DNA of 64,000 nt from an uncultured Pelagibacteraceae bacterium (GCA_902599995.1 CACKHN010000003.1:56419-120418), one strand, 5' to 3'; shown: positions 1 through 11,017, counted from the stretch's first letter. Notes: generated by a model from the letters alone, not told the origin. Made by a program: numbers and translations.

Positions 1-227
1 CCAATGCTATGAATAAGTAAAAGTCCGAATAACCAAGATAAGGTCATTGCGGGGGTCATTATGTAAAAGTACAATTTTTTCTCCATAACTTTAAAAACTT
101 CAGAAACTTTCGCTTCAGCATTATTTTCTGCATGGTAAACAAAAATTCTTGGAAGATATAAAAGACCGGCCATCCATGAGATAACTGCTATCAAGTGTAA
201 AGATTTAAACAGCAGATAAGTATTCAT
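1..227 (-). CDS. hemJ: HemJ-like protoporphyrinogen oxidase (partial, C-terminus beyond window)
   Basis: Minus-strand start at 227 gives MNTYLLFKSLHLIAVISWMAGLLYLPRIFVYHAEN...KLYFYIMTPAMTLSWLFGLLLIHSIG, typical of the HemJ/UPF0093 family; adjacent to hemH and hemE. Confidence 0.88.
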   Translation of the reverse strand, partial: MNTYLLFKSLHLIAVISWMAGLLYLPRIFVYHAENNAEAKVSEVFKVMEKKLYFYIMTPAMTLSWLFGLLLIHSI

Positions 228-230
228 GTT

Positions 231-1226
231 CTAAATATTTTTTTCAATTAAAGATTTAAGCAAGACTATATGATCATCATTATCGTTTAAACACGGAATC
301 ATATCAAAATTTTCGCCTCCAGAATTTAAGAAACTTTCTTTCCCTTGAATTAAAATTTCTTCTAAGGTTTCTACACAATCGGATGCAAAACCTGGACAAA
401 TTGTGAGAATATTTTTTTTTCCTTCTTTTGGCAAACTCTCTAACGTTTTATCAGTGTAGGGCTGTAACCATTTCTGAGGACCAAATCTAGACTGAAAGGT
501 AGTTTTTATTTCAACAGAATTAAATTTCTCTGAAATTAACCGGGTCGTTTTATGACAATAACAGTGATATGGGTCGCCTTTATCAAAATACTTTTGGGGT
601 ATACCATGATACGAGGCAATTATTAAATCTGGTTTCCAACTTATTTCTTTTATTTTTTTATTAATAGATTTGGCCAAAGCATCTATATAGAGAGGATCGG
701 ATTCATAATGAGGTATAATTTTTAAAGATGGTTGCCATCTCATTTTCATGAGAGTTCTATAAACTTCATCGCATACGGTTGCGGTTGTTGCCGCCGCGTA
801 TTGAGGGTAAAGTGGAAGTATTACTAAATTTTCACAACCTTGTTTCTGTAATTTATGTATCTTACTTTTGATACTCGGGTTTCCGTATCGCATAGCAAAA
901 TCAATTATTAATTCATCTTTGGTTATTAATTTTGAAACTTTTTTACTTTGTCTTTGGGTGTAGTATAAAAGAGGAGACATATTTTCATTTTCCATCCAAA
1001 TTTCTTTATAAGCTTTAGCTGTTTTAGATGGTCTAAAAGTTAAAATAAATAAGTTTAGAATTAATTGCCATATTATAGGATTAACTTCTATCACTCTCCT
1101 ATCAGATAAAAATTCTTTTAGGTAACGCCTAATATCTAACCAGCTTGTTGAATCTGGTGTGCCTAAATTAACAATGAGAACACCAGTTTTTCCAAATTTA
1201 ATAGGTGGGTGATCTTTATTTTCCAT
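231..1226 (-). CDS. hemH: Ferrochelatase
   Basis: GVLIVNLGTPDS..., SYHGIPQKYFDKGDPYHCYCHKT, FQSRFGPQKWLQPYTD, CPGFASDCVETLEEI motifs. Confidence 0.97.
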   Translation of the reverse strand: MENKDHPPIKFGKTGVLIVNLGTPDSTSWLDIRRYLKEFLSDRRVIEVNPIIWQLILNLFILTFRPSKTAKAYKEIWMENENMSPLLYYTQRQSKKVSKLITKDELIIDFAMRYGNPSIKSKIHKLQKQGCENLVILPLYPQYAAATTATVCDEVYRTLMKMRWQPSLKIIPHYESDPLYIDALAKSINKKIKEISWKPDLIIASYHGIPQKYFDKGDPYHCYCHKTTRLISEKFNSVEIKTTFQSRFGPQKWLQPYTDKTLESLPKEGKKNILTICPGFASDCVETLEEILIQGKESFLNSGGENFDMIPCLNDNDDHIVLLKSLIEKNI

Positions 1227-2228
1227 CTAGTGGTCTCTTACAATGTTTATTAAAAATTTAACCATTTCCGGATTTGTTTCAGGTAAAATTCCATGACCAA
1301 GATTAAATACATATGGATGATCTTTAAATATATCTAAATATTTTAAAACCTCTTTCTTTAGATTTTCTTGATCTGTTAATAAAATTTTTGGGTCTAATCC
1401 TCCCTGAACAGGAATTTTCAAATTTTTGCTAATCATGAATGGGTCAACATTATAATCGATATTAACAGCATCGGGCTTAACTATTTCGCAAAACTCTTTA
1501 TAATTTTTAATTTCTCTTGGAAAACAAATTACAGGAACATTTAATGATCTCACATAATCTACCAAATTTAAGGTAGGTGTATAAATATAATTTGGATAAT
1601 CTCTTTCTTCTAGCAATCCTGCCCAACTGTCAAATATTTGTATAACATTAGCACCGTTCTCAATTTGATTTTTAATATGAATTTTTAAAAATTTTTCAAT
1701 TAATAACAAAACTCTATTGATTAAATATTCGTCTTTAAAAAAATTTTTTTTAACATTTTTCTTAGGAGATTGCTGGTTAATCATATAAACAAGTAATGTC
1801 CAAGGTGCCCCGACAAATCCAATTGTATTTTTATTTTCTAAATTCATTTTAGAACTAACAATTTTTATAGCCTTATAAACTGGATAAATTTTCTTGACAA
1901 AATCTATCTCATCGATTTTAGACATTAAACTAATATTTAAATCGCCAAGGACTGGCCCAAAATTTTTTTTAAATTCTACTTTTTGATTTAACCCATATGG
2001 CAGCATTAAAATATCTGAAAATATTATTGCTGCGTCCAAATCAAATCTATTAATAGGTTGAAGTGTTATTTGAGAAGATAATTTATGATTAAGACATAAC
2101 TCAACAAAATTAGGATTTTCTTTTCTTATCTCTCTAAATTCAGGCAAATATCTACCTGCTTGTCTCATTATCCATATAGGTTTAACATTTGTTTTTTTAT
2201 TTATTATTACTTCATGTAAGGGTGTCAT
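1227..2228 (-). CDS. hemE: Uroporphyrinogen decarboxylase
   Basis: PIWIMRQAGRYLPEFRE, FSDILMLPYG, FVGAPWTLLVY, NLGHGILPETNPE motifs. Confidence 0.97.
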   Translation of the reverse strand: MTPLHEVIINKKTNVKPIWIMRQAGRYLPEFREIRKENPNFVELCLNHKLSSQITLQPINRFDLDAAIIFSDILMLPYGLNQKVEFKKNFGPVLGDLNISLMSKIDEIDFVKKIYPVYKAIKIVSSKMNLENKNTIGFVGAPWTLLVYMINQQSPKKNVKKNFFKDEYLINRVLLLIEKFLKIHIKNQIENGANVIQIFDSWAGLLEERDYPNYIYTPTLNLVDYVRSLNVPVICFPREIKNYKEFCEIVKPDAVNIDYNVDPFMISKNLKIPVQGGLDPKILLTDQENLKKEVLKYLDIFKDHPYVFNLGHGILPETNPEMVKFLINIVRDH

Positions 2229-2501
2229 ATTAAAATTATATATATAATTATTGTATTAATATTATGTCTTGTGAATAACGATGATTGTTCATTTTAAACA
2301 TTATATTAACGTTTTAATCACATCTAGAAATTAAATAAAACTCACAAAAATGAACCTTTTTTGTAATTAATTAACATTTATGTATTGTTTAATTGAATTT
2401 ATTATTTTTGTTAATAAAACGCTAATTTTACAGGTGTAAATAAACAAAAATTAAATTGAGTAATTTCTTTAAAATTATACAAATTTATTAACAATTAATA
2501 C
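2229..2501. other. oriC: Putative chromosomal replication origin (oriC) in hemE-ppsR intergenic region
   Basis: 273-bp very AT-rich non-coding gap between divergent gene blocks; perfect DnaA box TGTGAATAA (= TTATTCACA) at 2270-2278 and near-box TGTAAATAA at 2435-2443; hemE-oriC-RP001/ppsR order is the known Caulobacter/Rickettsia origin arrangement. Confidence 0.6.
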
Positions 2502-3329
2502 ATGAGTAATACATATCAAATATACTTAATTTCTGACTCCACGGGGGAGACTCTTGAGAGAATTTTTTTAGCATTAAAAGCTCAATTTAAAAATATTGAG
2601 TATAAAATTCATTCATATTCTTTTACAAGAACAGAAAATCAAATTTTAAGAATTTTAGAAGATGCTGAGACAAATAATAATTCGATTATACTTTACACGA
2701 TAGTCGATAATAACCTTGCTAAATACTTAGCAAACACGAGTGATAATAAAAAAATTCCCTGTTTTGGAGTTTTAGGAAATCTTATTTTAAATTTTTCAAA
2801 AATTCTTAATCAAAAAGCGTCTCACGAACCAAGTGGACAACACATTCTAAATGACGAATATTATGATAGAATAGAAGCTATTCAATTTACCATGAATCAT
2901 GACGATGGAAATTTATTGAATGAAATTGATAAATCAGACATTATCTTGGTAGGAGTTAGTAGGACTAGCAAAACACCAACTTCTATTTATCTTGCAAATA
3001 AAGGATTTAAAACATCTAACATACCATTAGTGAACGAGCATTCGTTACCAGAAAAACTTAAAAACAATCCACAATTCACATGTGTAGTAGGATTGAGTAC
3101 CGAACCAGAAAGACTTGCAGATCTAAGAAAAAATAGAATGACTTCTCTTAAAGAAAGTGAAAATACAAAATACACCAATCTTGATGACATCAAAGATGAG
3201 GTAATAAAAGCAAAAAAAACTTTTCAGAAATATAAGTGGCCAGTCATTGATGTTACGAGAAAATCAGTGGAAGAAACAGCAGCATCTATTATTAAAATAC
3301 ACGAAATATATTCAAACAATGTTAAATAG
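2502..3329 (+). CDS. ppsR: Pyruvate, phosphate dikinase regulatory protein (DUF299/PPSR kinase/phosphorylase)
   Basis: YLISDSTGETLERI, GVSRTSKTPTSIYLANKGFKTSNIPLV motifs. Confidence 0.92.
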   Translation: MSNTYQIYLISDSTGETLERIFLALKAQFKNIEYKIHSYSFTRTENQILRILEDAETNNNSIILYTIVDNNLAKYLANTSDNKKIPCFGVLGNLILNFSKILNQKASHEPSGQHILNDEYYDRIEAIQFTMNHDDGNLLNEIDKSDIILVGVSRTSKTPTSIYLANKGFKTSNIPLVNEHSLPEKLKNNPQFTCVVGLSTEPERLADLRKNRMTSLKESENTKYTNLDDIKDEVIKAKKTFQKYKWPVIDVTRKSVEETAASIIKIHEIYSNNVK

Positions 3330-3906
3330 TATTATTTTAGCATCAAAGAGCAAAGTTAGAAAAGACATTTTAGAAAAAAATAATATAAGTTGTGATGTTA
3401 GGCCCTCAAATGTTGATGAAGATATGGTTAAAGAAAGTTTATTAAATGAAAAGATTTCACCAGAAATTATTTCAAAAAATTTAGCAGAGTTAAAGGCCAA
3501 TAAAGTAAGTTCTAATGCCCACGAACAGGTAGTTTTGGGCGCTGATAGTGTAATTGATTTGGAAGGGGAATTAATTTCAAAACCAAGGGATAGACAGGAG
3601 GCACTATTAATTCTAAAAAAACTTAATGGTAAACAACATTATTTAATAAGCTCTGTATGTATATCAAAAAATGGATCGATGATTTGGAATTATACAGATA
3701 AGGCAAAACTAAAGATGAAAAATTTTACTGAAAATGAGTTAATTGAATATCTGAAAAAAATTCCAGACGCAGCATTGTATGCCTATAATGTTTATCAAAT
3801 AGAAGGTGAGGGGCGGAAATTATTCTCTGAAATAATTGGTGATGAAGACACTATAATGGGTCTTCCTATTCAAAAAATTAAAGAGTACCTAGAAAAGATT
3901 AAATGA
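3319..3906 (+). CDS. maf: Maf family nucleotide pyrophosphatase
   Basis: IILASKSKVRKDIL, LGADSVIDLEGELISKP, YQIEGEG motifs; internal ATG at 3319 preferred over the track start 3247. Confidence 0.9.
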   Translation: MLNSIILASKSKVRKDILEKNNISCDVRPSNVDEDMVKESLLNEKISPEIISKNLAELKANKVSSNAHEQVVLGADSVIDLEGELISKPRDRQEALLILKKLNGKQHYLISSVCISKNGSMIWNYTDKAKLKMKNFTENELIEYLKKIPDAALYAYNVYQIEGEGRKLFSEIIGDEDTIMGLPIQKIKEYLEKIK

Positions 3907-4697
3907 AAAAATTTTTAGTTATTGGAAATCCAATAAGTCACTCCTTATCCCCCGAACTACATAATTACTGGATTAAGCAGAATAGAATTGATGCAATTTA
4001 TAGAAAAAAAAAAATAAATGATTTTGAATTAGAAAGTATAATTTTAGATGTTAAAAAACACATAATTACTGGTGTTAATGTAACTGTACCATTTAAAAAG
4101 ACAATTATACCTTATCTAGATGAATTAAGTGAAGAGTCAAAAATAACTCAATCAGTTAATACAATATATTTACAAAATAAAAAAGTCATTGGACATAACA
4201 CTGATATTGAAGGTTTTGAGAATGCTATAAAAAAAATAAACTTTAATTTTGAAAATAAAAAAGTTTTTATTTTAGGAGCAGGGGGTGTTGTTCCTTCAAT
4301 TATTTATGCTTCAATAAAAATGGGATCATCTGAAATTATAATTAGTAACAGAACCGAGAATAAGGCTTTAGAAATCAAAAATATTTTTAATAATATAAAA
4401 TTGGTTAAATGGGGAGAAATGCCAGATTTTGATGTAATAATAAATGCAACAAGTTTAGGATTGAACCGTGATGATAATATAATTTTAGATTTTTCTAAAG
4501 TAGGTAAGAATAAATTATTTTATGATGTAATTTATAATCCAATTGAAACAAATTTTTTAAAAACAGGCAAAAATCTAGGCAACAAACACGAAAACGGTAA
4601 ATTAATGTTTATCTATCAAGCATTTTCAGCATTTAGGTTGTGGCATGGTTTAGAGCCTAAGATAAATAAGGAAACAATTAAACTTTTAGATCAATGA
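3903..4697 (+). CDS. aroE: Shikimate dehydrogenase
   Basis: VIGNPISHSLSPELHNYW, GVNVTVPFKK, GHNTDIEGF, LGAGGVVPSI motifs. Confidence 0.95.
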   Translation: MKKFLVIGNPISHSLSPELHNYWIKQNRIDAIYRKKKINDFELESIILDVKKHIITGVNVTVPFKKTIIPYLDELSEESKITQSVNTIYLQNKKVIGHNTDIEGFENAIKKINFNFENKKVFILGAGGVVPSIIYASIKMGSSEIIISNRTENKALEIKNIFNNIKLVKWGEMPDFDVIINATSLGLNRDDNIILDFSKVGKNKLFYDVIYNPIETNFLKTGKNLGNKHENGKLMFIYQAFSAFRLWHGLEPKINKETIKLLDQ

Positions 4698-5281
4698 TAC
4701 GTATTGGGATTTTAGGTGATATTGGATCGGGAAAAAGTTTTGTTGCAAAAAATTTTGGATATCCAGTTTTTAATGCAGATTATGAAGTTTCAAAATTATA
4801 CCAAAAAAACAAGAATGTTTATCAAAAATTAAAAAAAATATTGCCTAAATACATTTATGAATATCCAATAAATAAAGCAAAACTTTCTAGTGCAATTCTT
4901 GCAAACAATTCAAACCTAAAAATAATTATAAAGATAGTCCATAAAGAAATAAGAAAAAAAATGCAATCTTTTTTAAAAAAGAATCAAAATAAAAAATTTG
5001 TAATTTTGGATATACCTTTATTACTCGAAAATAAAATTAACAGAAAAAGTGATATTTTAGTTTTTGTTGAGTCTGGAAAAATTAATATTTTAAGAAATTT
5101 AAAAAAGAGAAAAAGTTTTAATCCAAGAATAATCAATAAATTTAAAAAAATTCAACTGCCACTTGCTTACAAAAAAAAACATTCCACATTTATAATAAAA
5201 AACAAATTTACAAAAAAATCTGTTAAAATTGGAATAGAAAAAATTTTAAAAACTATTGAAAATGAAAGAAATAGTACTTGA
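4694..5281 (+). CDS. coaE: Dephospho-CoA kinase
   Basis: GILGDIGSGKSFVAKNFG P-loop, FNADYEVSKLY, LDIPLLLE; position between aroE and dnaQ. Confidence 0.92.
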   Translation: MIRIGILGDIGSGKSFVAKNFGYPVFNADYEVSKLYQKNKNVYQKLKKILPKYIYEYPINKAKLSSAILANNSNLKIIIKIVHKEIRKKMQSFLKKNQNKKFVILDIPLLLENKINRKSDILVFVESGKINILRNLKKRKSFNPRIINKFKKIQLPLAYKKKHSTFIIKNKFTKKSVKIGIEKILKTIENERNST

Positions 5282-5924
5282 TACAGAAACAACTGGTCTA
5301 TCTGTTAAAGATGGTCATAGAATTGTTGAAATTGGATGCATAGAATTAGAAGATTTAATTCCAACGAAAAATAAATTTCATAGCTATCTAAATCCTGAAA
5401 GAAAGGTTTCTGAAAAAGCGTTAGCTGTTCATGGATATAACGATGAATTTTTGTCTAAGCAAAAAAAATTTAAAGAGATTGGTGAAGAATTTTTAAAATT
5501 CATAGAAAATAAAAAACTCATAATCCACAATGCAGAATTTGATCTTTCTCACTTAAATAATGAACTTAATCTATTTGGTAAAAAAAAAATTGAAAATGAA
5601 ATTGTGGATACGCTTATACTGGCAAAGGATAAGTTCCCTGGAGCTCCAGTAAGTCTGGATGCACTTTGTAAACGTTTTAGGATTGATAATTCCAAACGAA
5701 CACAGCATACAGCGCTTATAGATTGTGATTTATTGGCAAAAGTATATATAAACCTTATTGATCAAAAAGAACCTACACTTAATTTTCAAAGTACTAACCA
5801 AGATAAAAAAGAGATTAATATTGAAGAATTTAATTACTATAAAAAAATCGTTAAACCTACCTCAGCAGAAATTAAAAATCACAAAGAATATTTAAAAACA
5901 CATTTAAAAAAAAATTATTTTTAA
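5262..5924 (+). CDS. dnaQ: DNA polymerase III epsilon subunit (3'-5' exonuclease)
   Basis: EIVLDTETTGLSVKDGHRIVEIGC, HNAEFDLSHLNNEL, HTALIDCDLLAKVY (DEDDh exonuclease). Confidence 0.95.
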   Translation: MKEIVLDTETTGLSVKDGHRIVEIGCIELEDLIPTKNKFHSYLNPERKVSEKALAVHGYNDEFLSKQKKFKEIGEEFLKFIENKKLIIHNAEFDLSHLNNELNLFGKKKIENEIVDTLILAKDKFPGAPVSLDALCKRFRIDNSKRTQHTALIDCDLLAKVYINLIDQKEPTLNFQSTNQDKKEINIEEFNYYKKIVKPTSAEIKNHKEYLKTHLKKNYF

Positions 5925-6343
5925 TTAAATCTTTGTTTGTATAATGCTTCAAAATCTACTTTTTTTTCGAATTTTATACCAGGATAACCAGAATTTCGTA
6001 AAAGATCTAAGAGTGCTTTTTCTAAGTATGGATAAATTTTAATTTGAACATCACATAATATAATTTTTTCTAGCTCTTTTTTATCTTTTATCTCCTCATC
6101 AACTTTTATTATAGTTGTATATATCATTTCGAAATGCGATTTTTTTTTACTCTGTTCTTTATCGACAAATTTGAATGTTGTGTTGACTTCAATCATTTTA
6201 TTTTTTAATGCTTTAGAATTAATATCAATAGTAAGCTGATATTTTCCAATACGCTCTCTTACAATTAAATAAGTTTCAACATCAGGAGTTTCACTCGATA
6301 AATCTTTGATAAATTTGCCAAGTATTTTAAATTTTTCTGTCAT
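5921..6343 (-). CDS. secB: Protein-export chaperone SecB
   Basis: QLTIDINSKAL..., YPYLEKALLDLLRNSGYPGIKFEKKVDFEALY; location next to dnaQ as in other alphaproteobacteria. Confidence 0.85.
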   Translation of the reverse strand: MTEKFKILGKFIKDLSSETPDVETYLIVRERIGKYQLTIDINSKALKNKMIEVNTTFKFVDKEQSKKKSHFEMIYTTIIKVDEEIKDKKELEKIILCDVQIKIYPYLEKALLDLLRNSGYPGIKFEKKVDFEALYKQRFN

Positions 6344-6752
6344 TGTCTTCTTCTATATCCTCATAATCTCCATCAATAAAATTATTTTCTTTCTTTTTTT
6401 TTGGTTTAAATTTTTTAGCAAGTCTATTAAAGATTATTTTCCTACTGACTGGAAATATTAGCAAGAAACCCAATGTATCAGTTGCAAATCCAGGTATTAT
6501 TAAGAGTAAAGCTGCAAAAGCAATAGCTGCCCCTGAAATAACTTCATAAGCTGGAGTTTCATTTCTGCTTAACTGAGCAAAGCCAGATTTAAGAGTATTG
6601 AGACCTTCATATTTAGCATAATAAACTCCAATAATAGCAGTGGTGAAAATTAACAGAATAGTGCTCATCGCACCTATTTGTGAACCAATTTTTATCAAAA
6701 GATAGATTTCGATAACTGGGATTAAAATAATAGCTAATAATATTGGGTTCAT
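6327..6752 (-). CDS. fxsA: FxsA family membrane protein
   Basis: IPVIEIYLLIKIGSQIG...GVYYAKYEGL...IPGFATDTLGFLLIFP. Confidence 0.85.
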   Translation of the reverse strand: MNPILLAIILIPVIEIYLLIKIGSQIGAMSTILLIFTTAIIGVYYAKYEGLNTLKSGFAQLSRNETPAYEVISGAAIAFAALLLIIPGFATDTLGFLLIFPVSRKIIFNRLAKKFKPKKKKENNFIDGDYEDIEEDNDRKI

Positions 6753-6810
6753 TTGTCCTTAATCTAAATTGCTGGTTGAAATTAATCAACATAGTAATTA
6801 CTATCTAATC

Positions 6811-7407
6811 ATGAATTACAGTTTTGAGTACATCGATATCATCTTGCTTGCAATGATTGCTGGTTTTATTTTTTTAAGATTAAGAGGAATCTTGGGTAAA
6901 AGAACTGGTTTCGAGGGCAAAACTTCTGCTCAATTCAAGGAAGTACTAAAAAATATTAAAGTTGACCAAACGTCAAAATCAAATGTTATATTTGATATAG
7001 CCGCACAAGAAGAATTTTTAAAAGGTGCAAAAATTGCATATGAAACTATCATCACCGATTTTAGCGATAACGACAATAAAATTACAACGAGTAGACCATT
7101 ATTAAATGGCCAGATATATTCTCAATTTAATGAAGCTCTTAAAGAAAGAAGCTCAAGAGGTCATTTTGCGGAAATTACTTTTATAGGAATTAACTCTGCT
7201 GAGATTAAAGAACATAAAAAAATTGGTAATATTTTAAACGTTACCGTTGATTTTATCGCTGAGGTCATAACTTGTATAAGAGATAAAGAGAAGAAAATTG
7301 TATCCGGAGATCCAGAAAAAATTAAAAAAATTTATGATACATGGGTGTTCTCAAGAGATACAACTTCTGCAAATCCCAATTGGCAGTTGGTGAATACATT
7401 AACTTAA
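6811..7407 (+). CDS. Tim44-like domain protein
   Basis: Single N-terminal TM helix then a Tim44/TimA-like domain (FDIAAQEEFLKGAKIAYETII..., DTWVFSRDTTSANPNWQLVNT); start at 6811 preferred. Confidence 0.85.
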   Translation: MNYSFEYIDIILLAMIAGFIFLRLRGILGKRTGFEGKTSAQFKEVLKNIKVDQTSKSNVIFDIAAQEEFLKGAKIAYETIITDFSDNDNKITTSRPLLNGQIYSQFNEALKERSSRGHFAEITFIGINSAEIKEHKKIGNILNVTVDFIAEVITCIRDKEKKIVSGDPEKIKKIYDTWVFSRDTTSANPNWQLVNTLT

Positions 7408-7830
7408 TTGAGTAACGATATTTCAGAAAAAGACAAAAAGGACTGGGAAACTTTTATTTCTAGTGATGAAAAGCTTCCTAATAAAGATTTTAAGTCATCA
7501 AAACAAAAGTTTTTTAAAGTAAAGTCAATTGATCTTCACGGCTATACTCTTGAGGCAGCAAATAATAAAATTGAGGATTTTATATATCAATCTTATAGAG
7601 AAAAAATAAATAAGTTAGTTGTGGTTACAGGTAAAGGACTGCATTCACAAAATGAGAAAGATCCTTATGTATCCAAAGATTTAAGTATTTTGAAATATTC
7701 CGTTCCAGAATTTATAAAAAATAATAAAGGTTTAATGAATATTATTAATGAAATTAAAGACGCAAATATTGAAGACGGTGGGGATGGTGCTTTTTATATT
7801 TTTTTAAAAAAAAATAAAATCATAGAATAA
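7408..7830 (+). CDS. Smr/MutS2-type endonuclease domain protein
   Basis: [20 protein letters not shown]... [13 protein letters not shown] start adjoining the previous stop. Confidence 0.85.
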   Translation: MSNDISEKDKKDWETFISSDEKLPNKDFKSSKQKFFKVKSIDLHGYTLEAANNKIEDFIYQSYREKINKLVVVTGKGLHSQNEKDPYVSKDLSILKYSVPEFIKNNKGLMNIINEIKDANIEDGGDGAFYIFLKKNKIIE

Positions 7831-9190
7831 ATTTTGAAAGATCAGTATCTTTAACTAAATTATCTAAGTTTTTATTAATATAATCTTTGTTGATTATAAT
7901 TTTTTCACCTGCACGATCGGTGGCCGTGAAACTAATTTCATCTAAAATTTTTTCAATTATTGTATGTAATCTTCTCGCACCAATATTTTCTACAGTTGCA
8001 TTTACCTCTGAGGCAATGTTTGCAATGGTTTCTATTCCATCATCTGAAAACTCGAGATCTACGTTCTCTGTTTTTAATAAAGCCACATACTGTTTAATTA
8101 AACTAAAATCTGGTTCCCTTAAAATCCTTTTGAAATCTTCACTAGTTAATGCTTCTAACTCGACTCTAATGGGTAGTCTTCCCTGTAGTTCTGGAAGAAG
8201 ATCAGATGGCTTAGCTAGCTGAAAAGCACCTGAAGCGATAAATAAAATATGGTCAGTTTTAATTGGTCCATGCTTTGTATTAACAGTTGTCCCTTCAATT
8301 AAAGGTAACAAATCTCTTTGTACACCCTCACGAGACACATCACCACCAACTCTATCAGTTCTTGCAGAAATTTTGTCTATTTCATCTAAAAAAACTATTC
8401 CATTATTTTCAGTCGAAAGTTTTGCAGCTTTCACAATTTTATCTTGTTCAATTAATTTATCCGACTCGTCGTTGATTAAAATTTCATGGGACTCTTTCAC
8501 AGACATTTTCTTTTTCTTCTCTTTATTGCCCATCGATTTACCAATCATTTCCCCAATATTGATCATTCCAATATTTGCACCTGGCATTCCAGGAATTTCA
8601 AAGGATGCTCCCGATCCACTATCACTGACAGAAATTTCGATCTCATTGTCGTCTAAATCACCATTTCTTAGTCTTTTCCTAAAACTCTCTCTTGTTGCCA
8701 AACTCGCTTTTTTACCCACCAATGCATCTAAAACTTTTTCCTCTGCTGCTTTTTGAGCTTGTGCAAAAACTTCTTTTCGTTTTTTGACCTTCTCCATTGC
8801 AATAGCAATTTCAATTAAATCTCTAACGATTTGTTCCACGTCTCTTCCAACATAACCAACTTCAGTAAATCTTGTTGCTTCTACTTTAACAAACGGTGCC
8901 TCAGCTAGCTTTGACAGTCTTCTTGAAATTTCAGTTTTTCCAACACCTGTTGGGCCAATCATCAAAATATTTTTTGGTAAAACCTCATTTTTCATTTCGC
9001 CTTTTAAAGCCTGTCTTCGCCATCTATTTCTCAAAGCAACAGCAACAGCTTTCTTAGCTTTATTTTGACCGACAACAAATCTATCAAGTTCAGATACAAT
9101 CTCTCTAGGAGATAGAGAACTTACCAAAGATGTTTCTTCTTTTTGATTTTGTTCTTTTGGGTGTAAAGGGGTTACGTTAGAATTATCCAT
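7820..9190 (-). CDS. hslU: ATP-dependent protease ATPase subunit HslU
   Basis: [58 protein letters not shown]. Confidence 0.98.
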   Translation of the reverse strand: MDNSNVTPLHPKEQNQKEETSLVSSLSPREIVSELDRFVVGQNKAKKAVAVALRNRWRRQALKGEMKNEVLPKNILMIGPTGVGKTEISRRLSKLAEAPFVKVEATRFTEVGYVGRDVEQIVRDLIEIAIAMEKVKKRKEVFAQAQKAAEEKVLDALVGKKASLATRESFRKRLRNGDLDDNEIEISVSDSGSGASFEIPGMPGANIGMINIGEMIGKSMGNKEKKKKMSVKESHEILINDESDKLIEQDKIVKAAKLSTENNGIVFLDEIDKISARTDRVGGDVSREGVQRDLLPLIEGTTVNTKHGPIKTDHILFIASGAFQLAKPSDLLPELQGRLPIRVELEALTSEDFKRILREPDFSLIKQYVALLKTENVDLEFSDDGIETIANIASEVNATVENIGARRLHTIIEKILDEISFTATDRAGEKIIINKDYINKNLDNLVKDTDLSKFIL

Positions 9191-9705
9191 TATATTTTTT
9201 CAACTTTAACATTACTGTTTGTAAATACGCAAATATCAGCAGCTACTTTAATAGCTTTTTTTGCAATCTCTTCAGCTGACATTTCACCTTCCATTAAAAC
9301 CTTACCAGCTGCTAATGCGTAATTTCCACCAGAGCCTATTCCAATAACATCTCCCTCGGGCTCTAAAACATCTCCTGTTCCAGAAATAATATAACTATTA
9401 TGTTTATCTCCAACAGCCATTAGCGCTTCTAATCTTCTCAAATATTTATCTGTTCTCCAATCCTTAGCTAACTCAACAGCAGCTCTTGATAAATTACCTG
9501 CATGCTTTTCAAGTTTACCTTCTAATCTTTCAAATAAAGTCAACGCGTCTGCAGTTGATCCAGCAAAACCAGCAACAACATCTCTTTTTTCAATTTTTCT
9601 TACTTTTGAAGCAGTGCTTTTTACAACAGTATTTCCCATACTAACTTGCCCGTCTCCAGCAACTACTACTTGATCGTTTTTTCTAACTAATACAATTGTT
9701 GTCAT
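9190..9705 (-). CDS. hslV: ATP-dependent protease subunit HslV
   Basis: N-terminal [28 protein letters not shown]; paired with hslU. Confidence 0.98.
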   Translation of the reverse strand: MTTIVLVRKNDQVVVAGDGQVSMGNTVVKSTASKVRKIEKRDVVAGFAGSTADALTLFERLEGKLEKHAGNLSRAAVELAKDWRTDKYLRRLEALMAVGDKHNSYIISGTGDVLEPEGDVIGIGSGGNYALAAGKVLMEGEMSAEEIAKKAIKVAADICVFTNSNVKVEKI

Positions 9706-9794
9706 TATGAATAAATGGTAACTAATTTTGATACTTCAAGTAGAGACAGGGATATTGCTATAAAGAGATTAAGTATATATACCATTAAAAATAT

Positions 9795-10385
9795 ATGGCT
9801 AGAAAAGGAAAAATATCTCGAAAAACAAAAGAAACTAGTATCAGTGTTGAAGTTAATATTGATGGTAAAGGAAAGTACCAAATTGACACTGGGATAGGTT
9901 TTTTAGATCATATGCTAGAGCAATTATCAAAGCATTCTTTAATTGATTTAAAAGTTAAAGCTAAAGGAGATACACATATTGATCTTCATCACACTACCGA
10001 AGACACGGGAATTGCTATTGGTGAAGCTTTAAAAAAAGCTGCAAAAAAATTTGTTGGGATTAAACGTTATGCTCATCGACTTATTCCTATGGATGAAACA
10101 TTAACCAGAGTTGCAATTGATGTTTCCAATAGACCTTATTTGATATGGAAAGTAAAATTAAAAGTAGAAAAACTTGGAGAGATGGATACCGAATTATTTA
10201 AAGAATGGTTTCAAGCATTTTCTCAATCGGCGGGTATCACCCTACATGTTGAAAATATTTATGGAGATAATAGTCACCACATTATTGAGTCTTGCTACAA
10301 GGGTTTAGCAAGATCTTTAAGAGATGCCTTAGAGATGGACCCAAGAAATAAAAAGAGTATTCCTTCAACTAAAGGCTCATTATAA
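9795..10385 (+). CDS. hisB: Imidazoleglycerol-phosphate dehydratase
   Basis: [59 protein letters not shown]. Confidence 0.97.
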   Translation: MARKGKISRKTKETSISVEVNIDGKGKYQIDTGIGFLDHMLEQLSKHSLIDLKVKAKGDTHIDLHHTTEDTGIAIGEALKKAAKKFVGIKRYAHRLIPMDETLTRVAIDVSNRPYLIWKVKLKVEKLGEMDTELFKEWFQAFSQSAGITLHVENIYGDNSHHIIESCYKGLARSLRDALEMDPRNKKSIPSTKGSL

Positions 10386-10390
10386 GTTTA

Positions 10391-11017
10391 ATGAATGTCA
10401 CAATTGTTGATTATAATTCTGGAAATATAAGTTCGGTCATAAATTCCTTTAAGGAAGTTGCCAAAGATAAGGTAAACATTGAAGTAACGTCTGACTTAAA
10501 CAAAATTAAATCAAGTGATAAAGTAGTATTGCCAGGGCAAGGTTCGTTTAAAAGTTGTGTTGATGCACTTCATAACATCAATGGTTTGGTAGATACATTA
10601 AATCAATTTACTATAAAAGATAAAAAGCCACTTCTTGGAATTTGTGTGGGGTTGCAAATGTTTGCTGACGTTGGTTATGAAGAAACAGAAACCGATGGTT
10701 TAGGATGGATTTCCGGTAAAGTTTCTAAGATTGATAACCAAGGTGGAAAATTTAAACTACCACATATTGGTTGGAACCAACTAAACATTTTAAAGGATAG
10801 TAAAATTTTCAATGACATAAAAAATAATTCGCACATGTATTTTGTACATAGTTATGAATTTGTTCCTGAAGATAAAAATGTAATTACTGCTACTACAGAC
10901 TATTCATCAGATATAGTTTGTTCGGTCGAGAAAGAAAATATTTTTGGAACACAATTTCATCCTGAAAAAAGTGACAAGATTGGACTTAAAATAATTGAAA
11001 ACTTTATTGATTTATAA
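10391..11017 (+). CDS. hisH: Imidazole glycerol phosphate synthase subunit HisH
   Basis: VDYNSGNISSV, LPGQGSF, LGICVGLQMFAD, FGTQFHPEKS. Confidence 0.97.
   Translation: MNVTIVDYNSGNISSVINSFKEVAKDKVNIEVTSDLNKIKSSDKVVLPGQGSFKSCVDALHNINGLVDTLNQFTIKDKKPLLGICVGLQMFADVGYEETETDGLGWISGKVSKIDNQGGKFKLPHIGWNQLNILKDSKIFNDIKNNSHMYFVHSYEFVPEDKNVITATTDYSSDIVCSVEKENIFGTQFHPEKSDKIGLKIIENFIDL

Noticed and set aside
2285-2315. Possible CtrA-like TTAA-N-TTAA pairs in the putative oriC
   Set aside because: Spacings (N8, N4) do not fit TTAA-N7-TTAA, and TTAA is expected often in such AT-rich DNA.
8373-8756. 127-aa plus-strand ORF within hslU
   Set aside because: Antisense to a highly conserved gene; Ser/Phe/Leu-rich composition typical of spurious complement ORFs.
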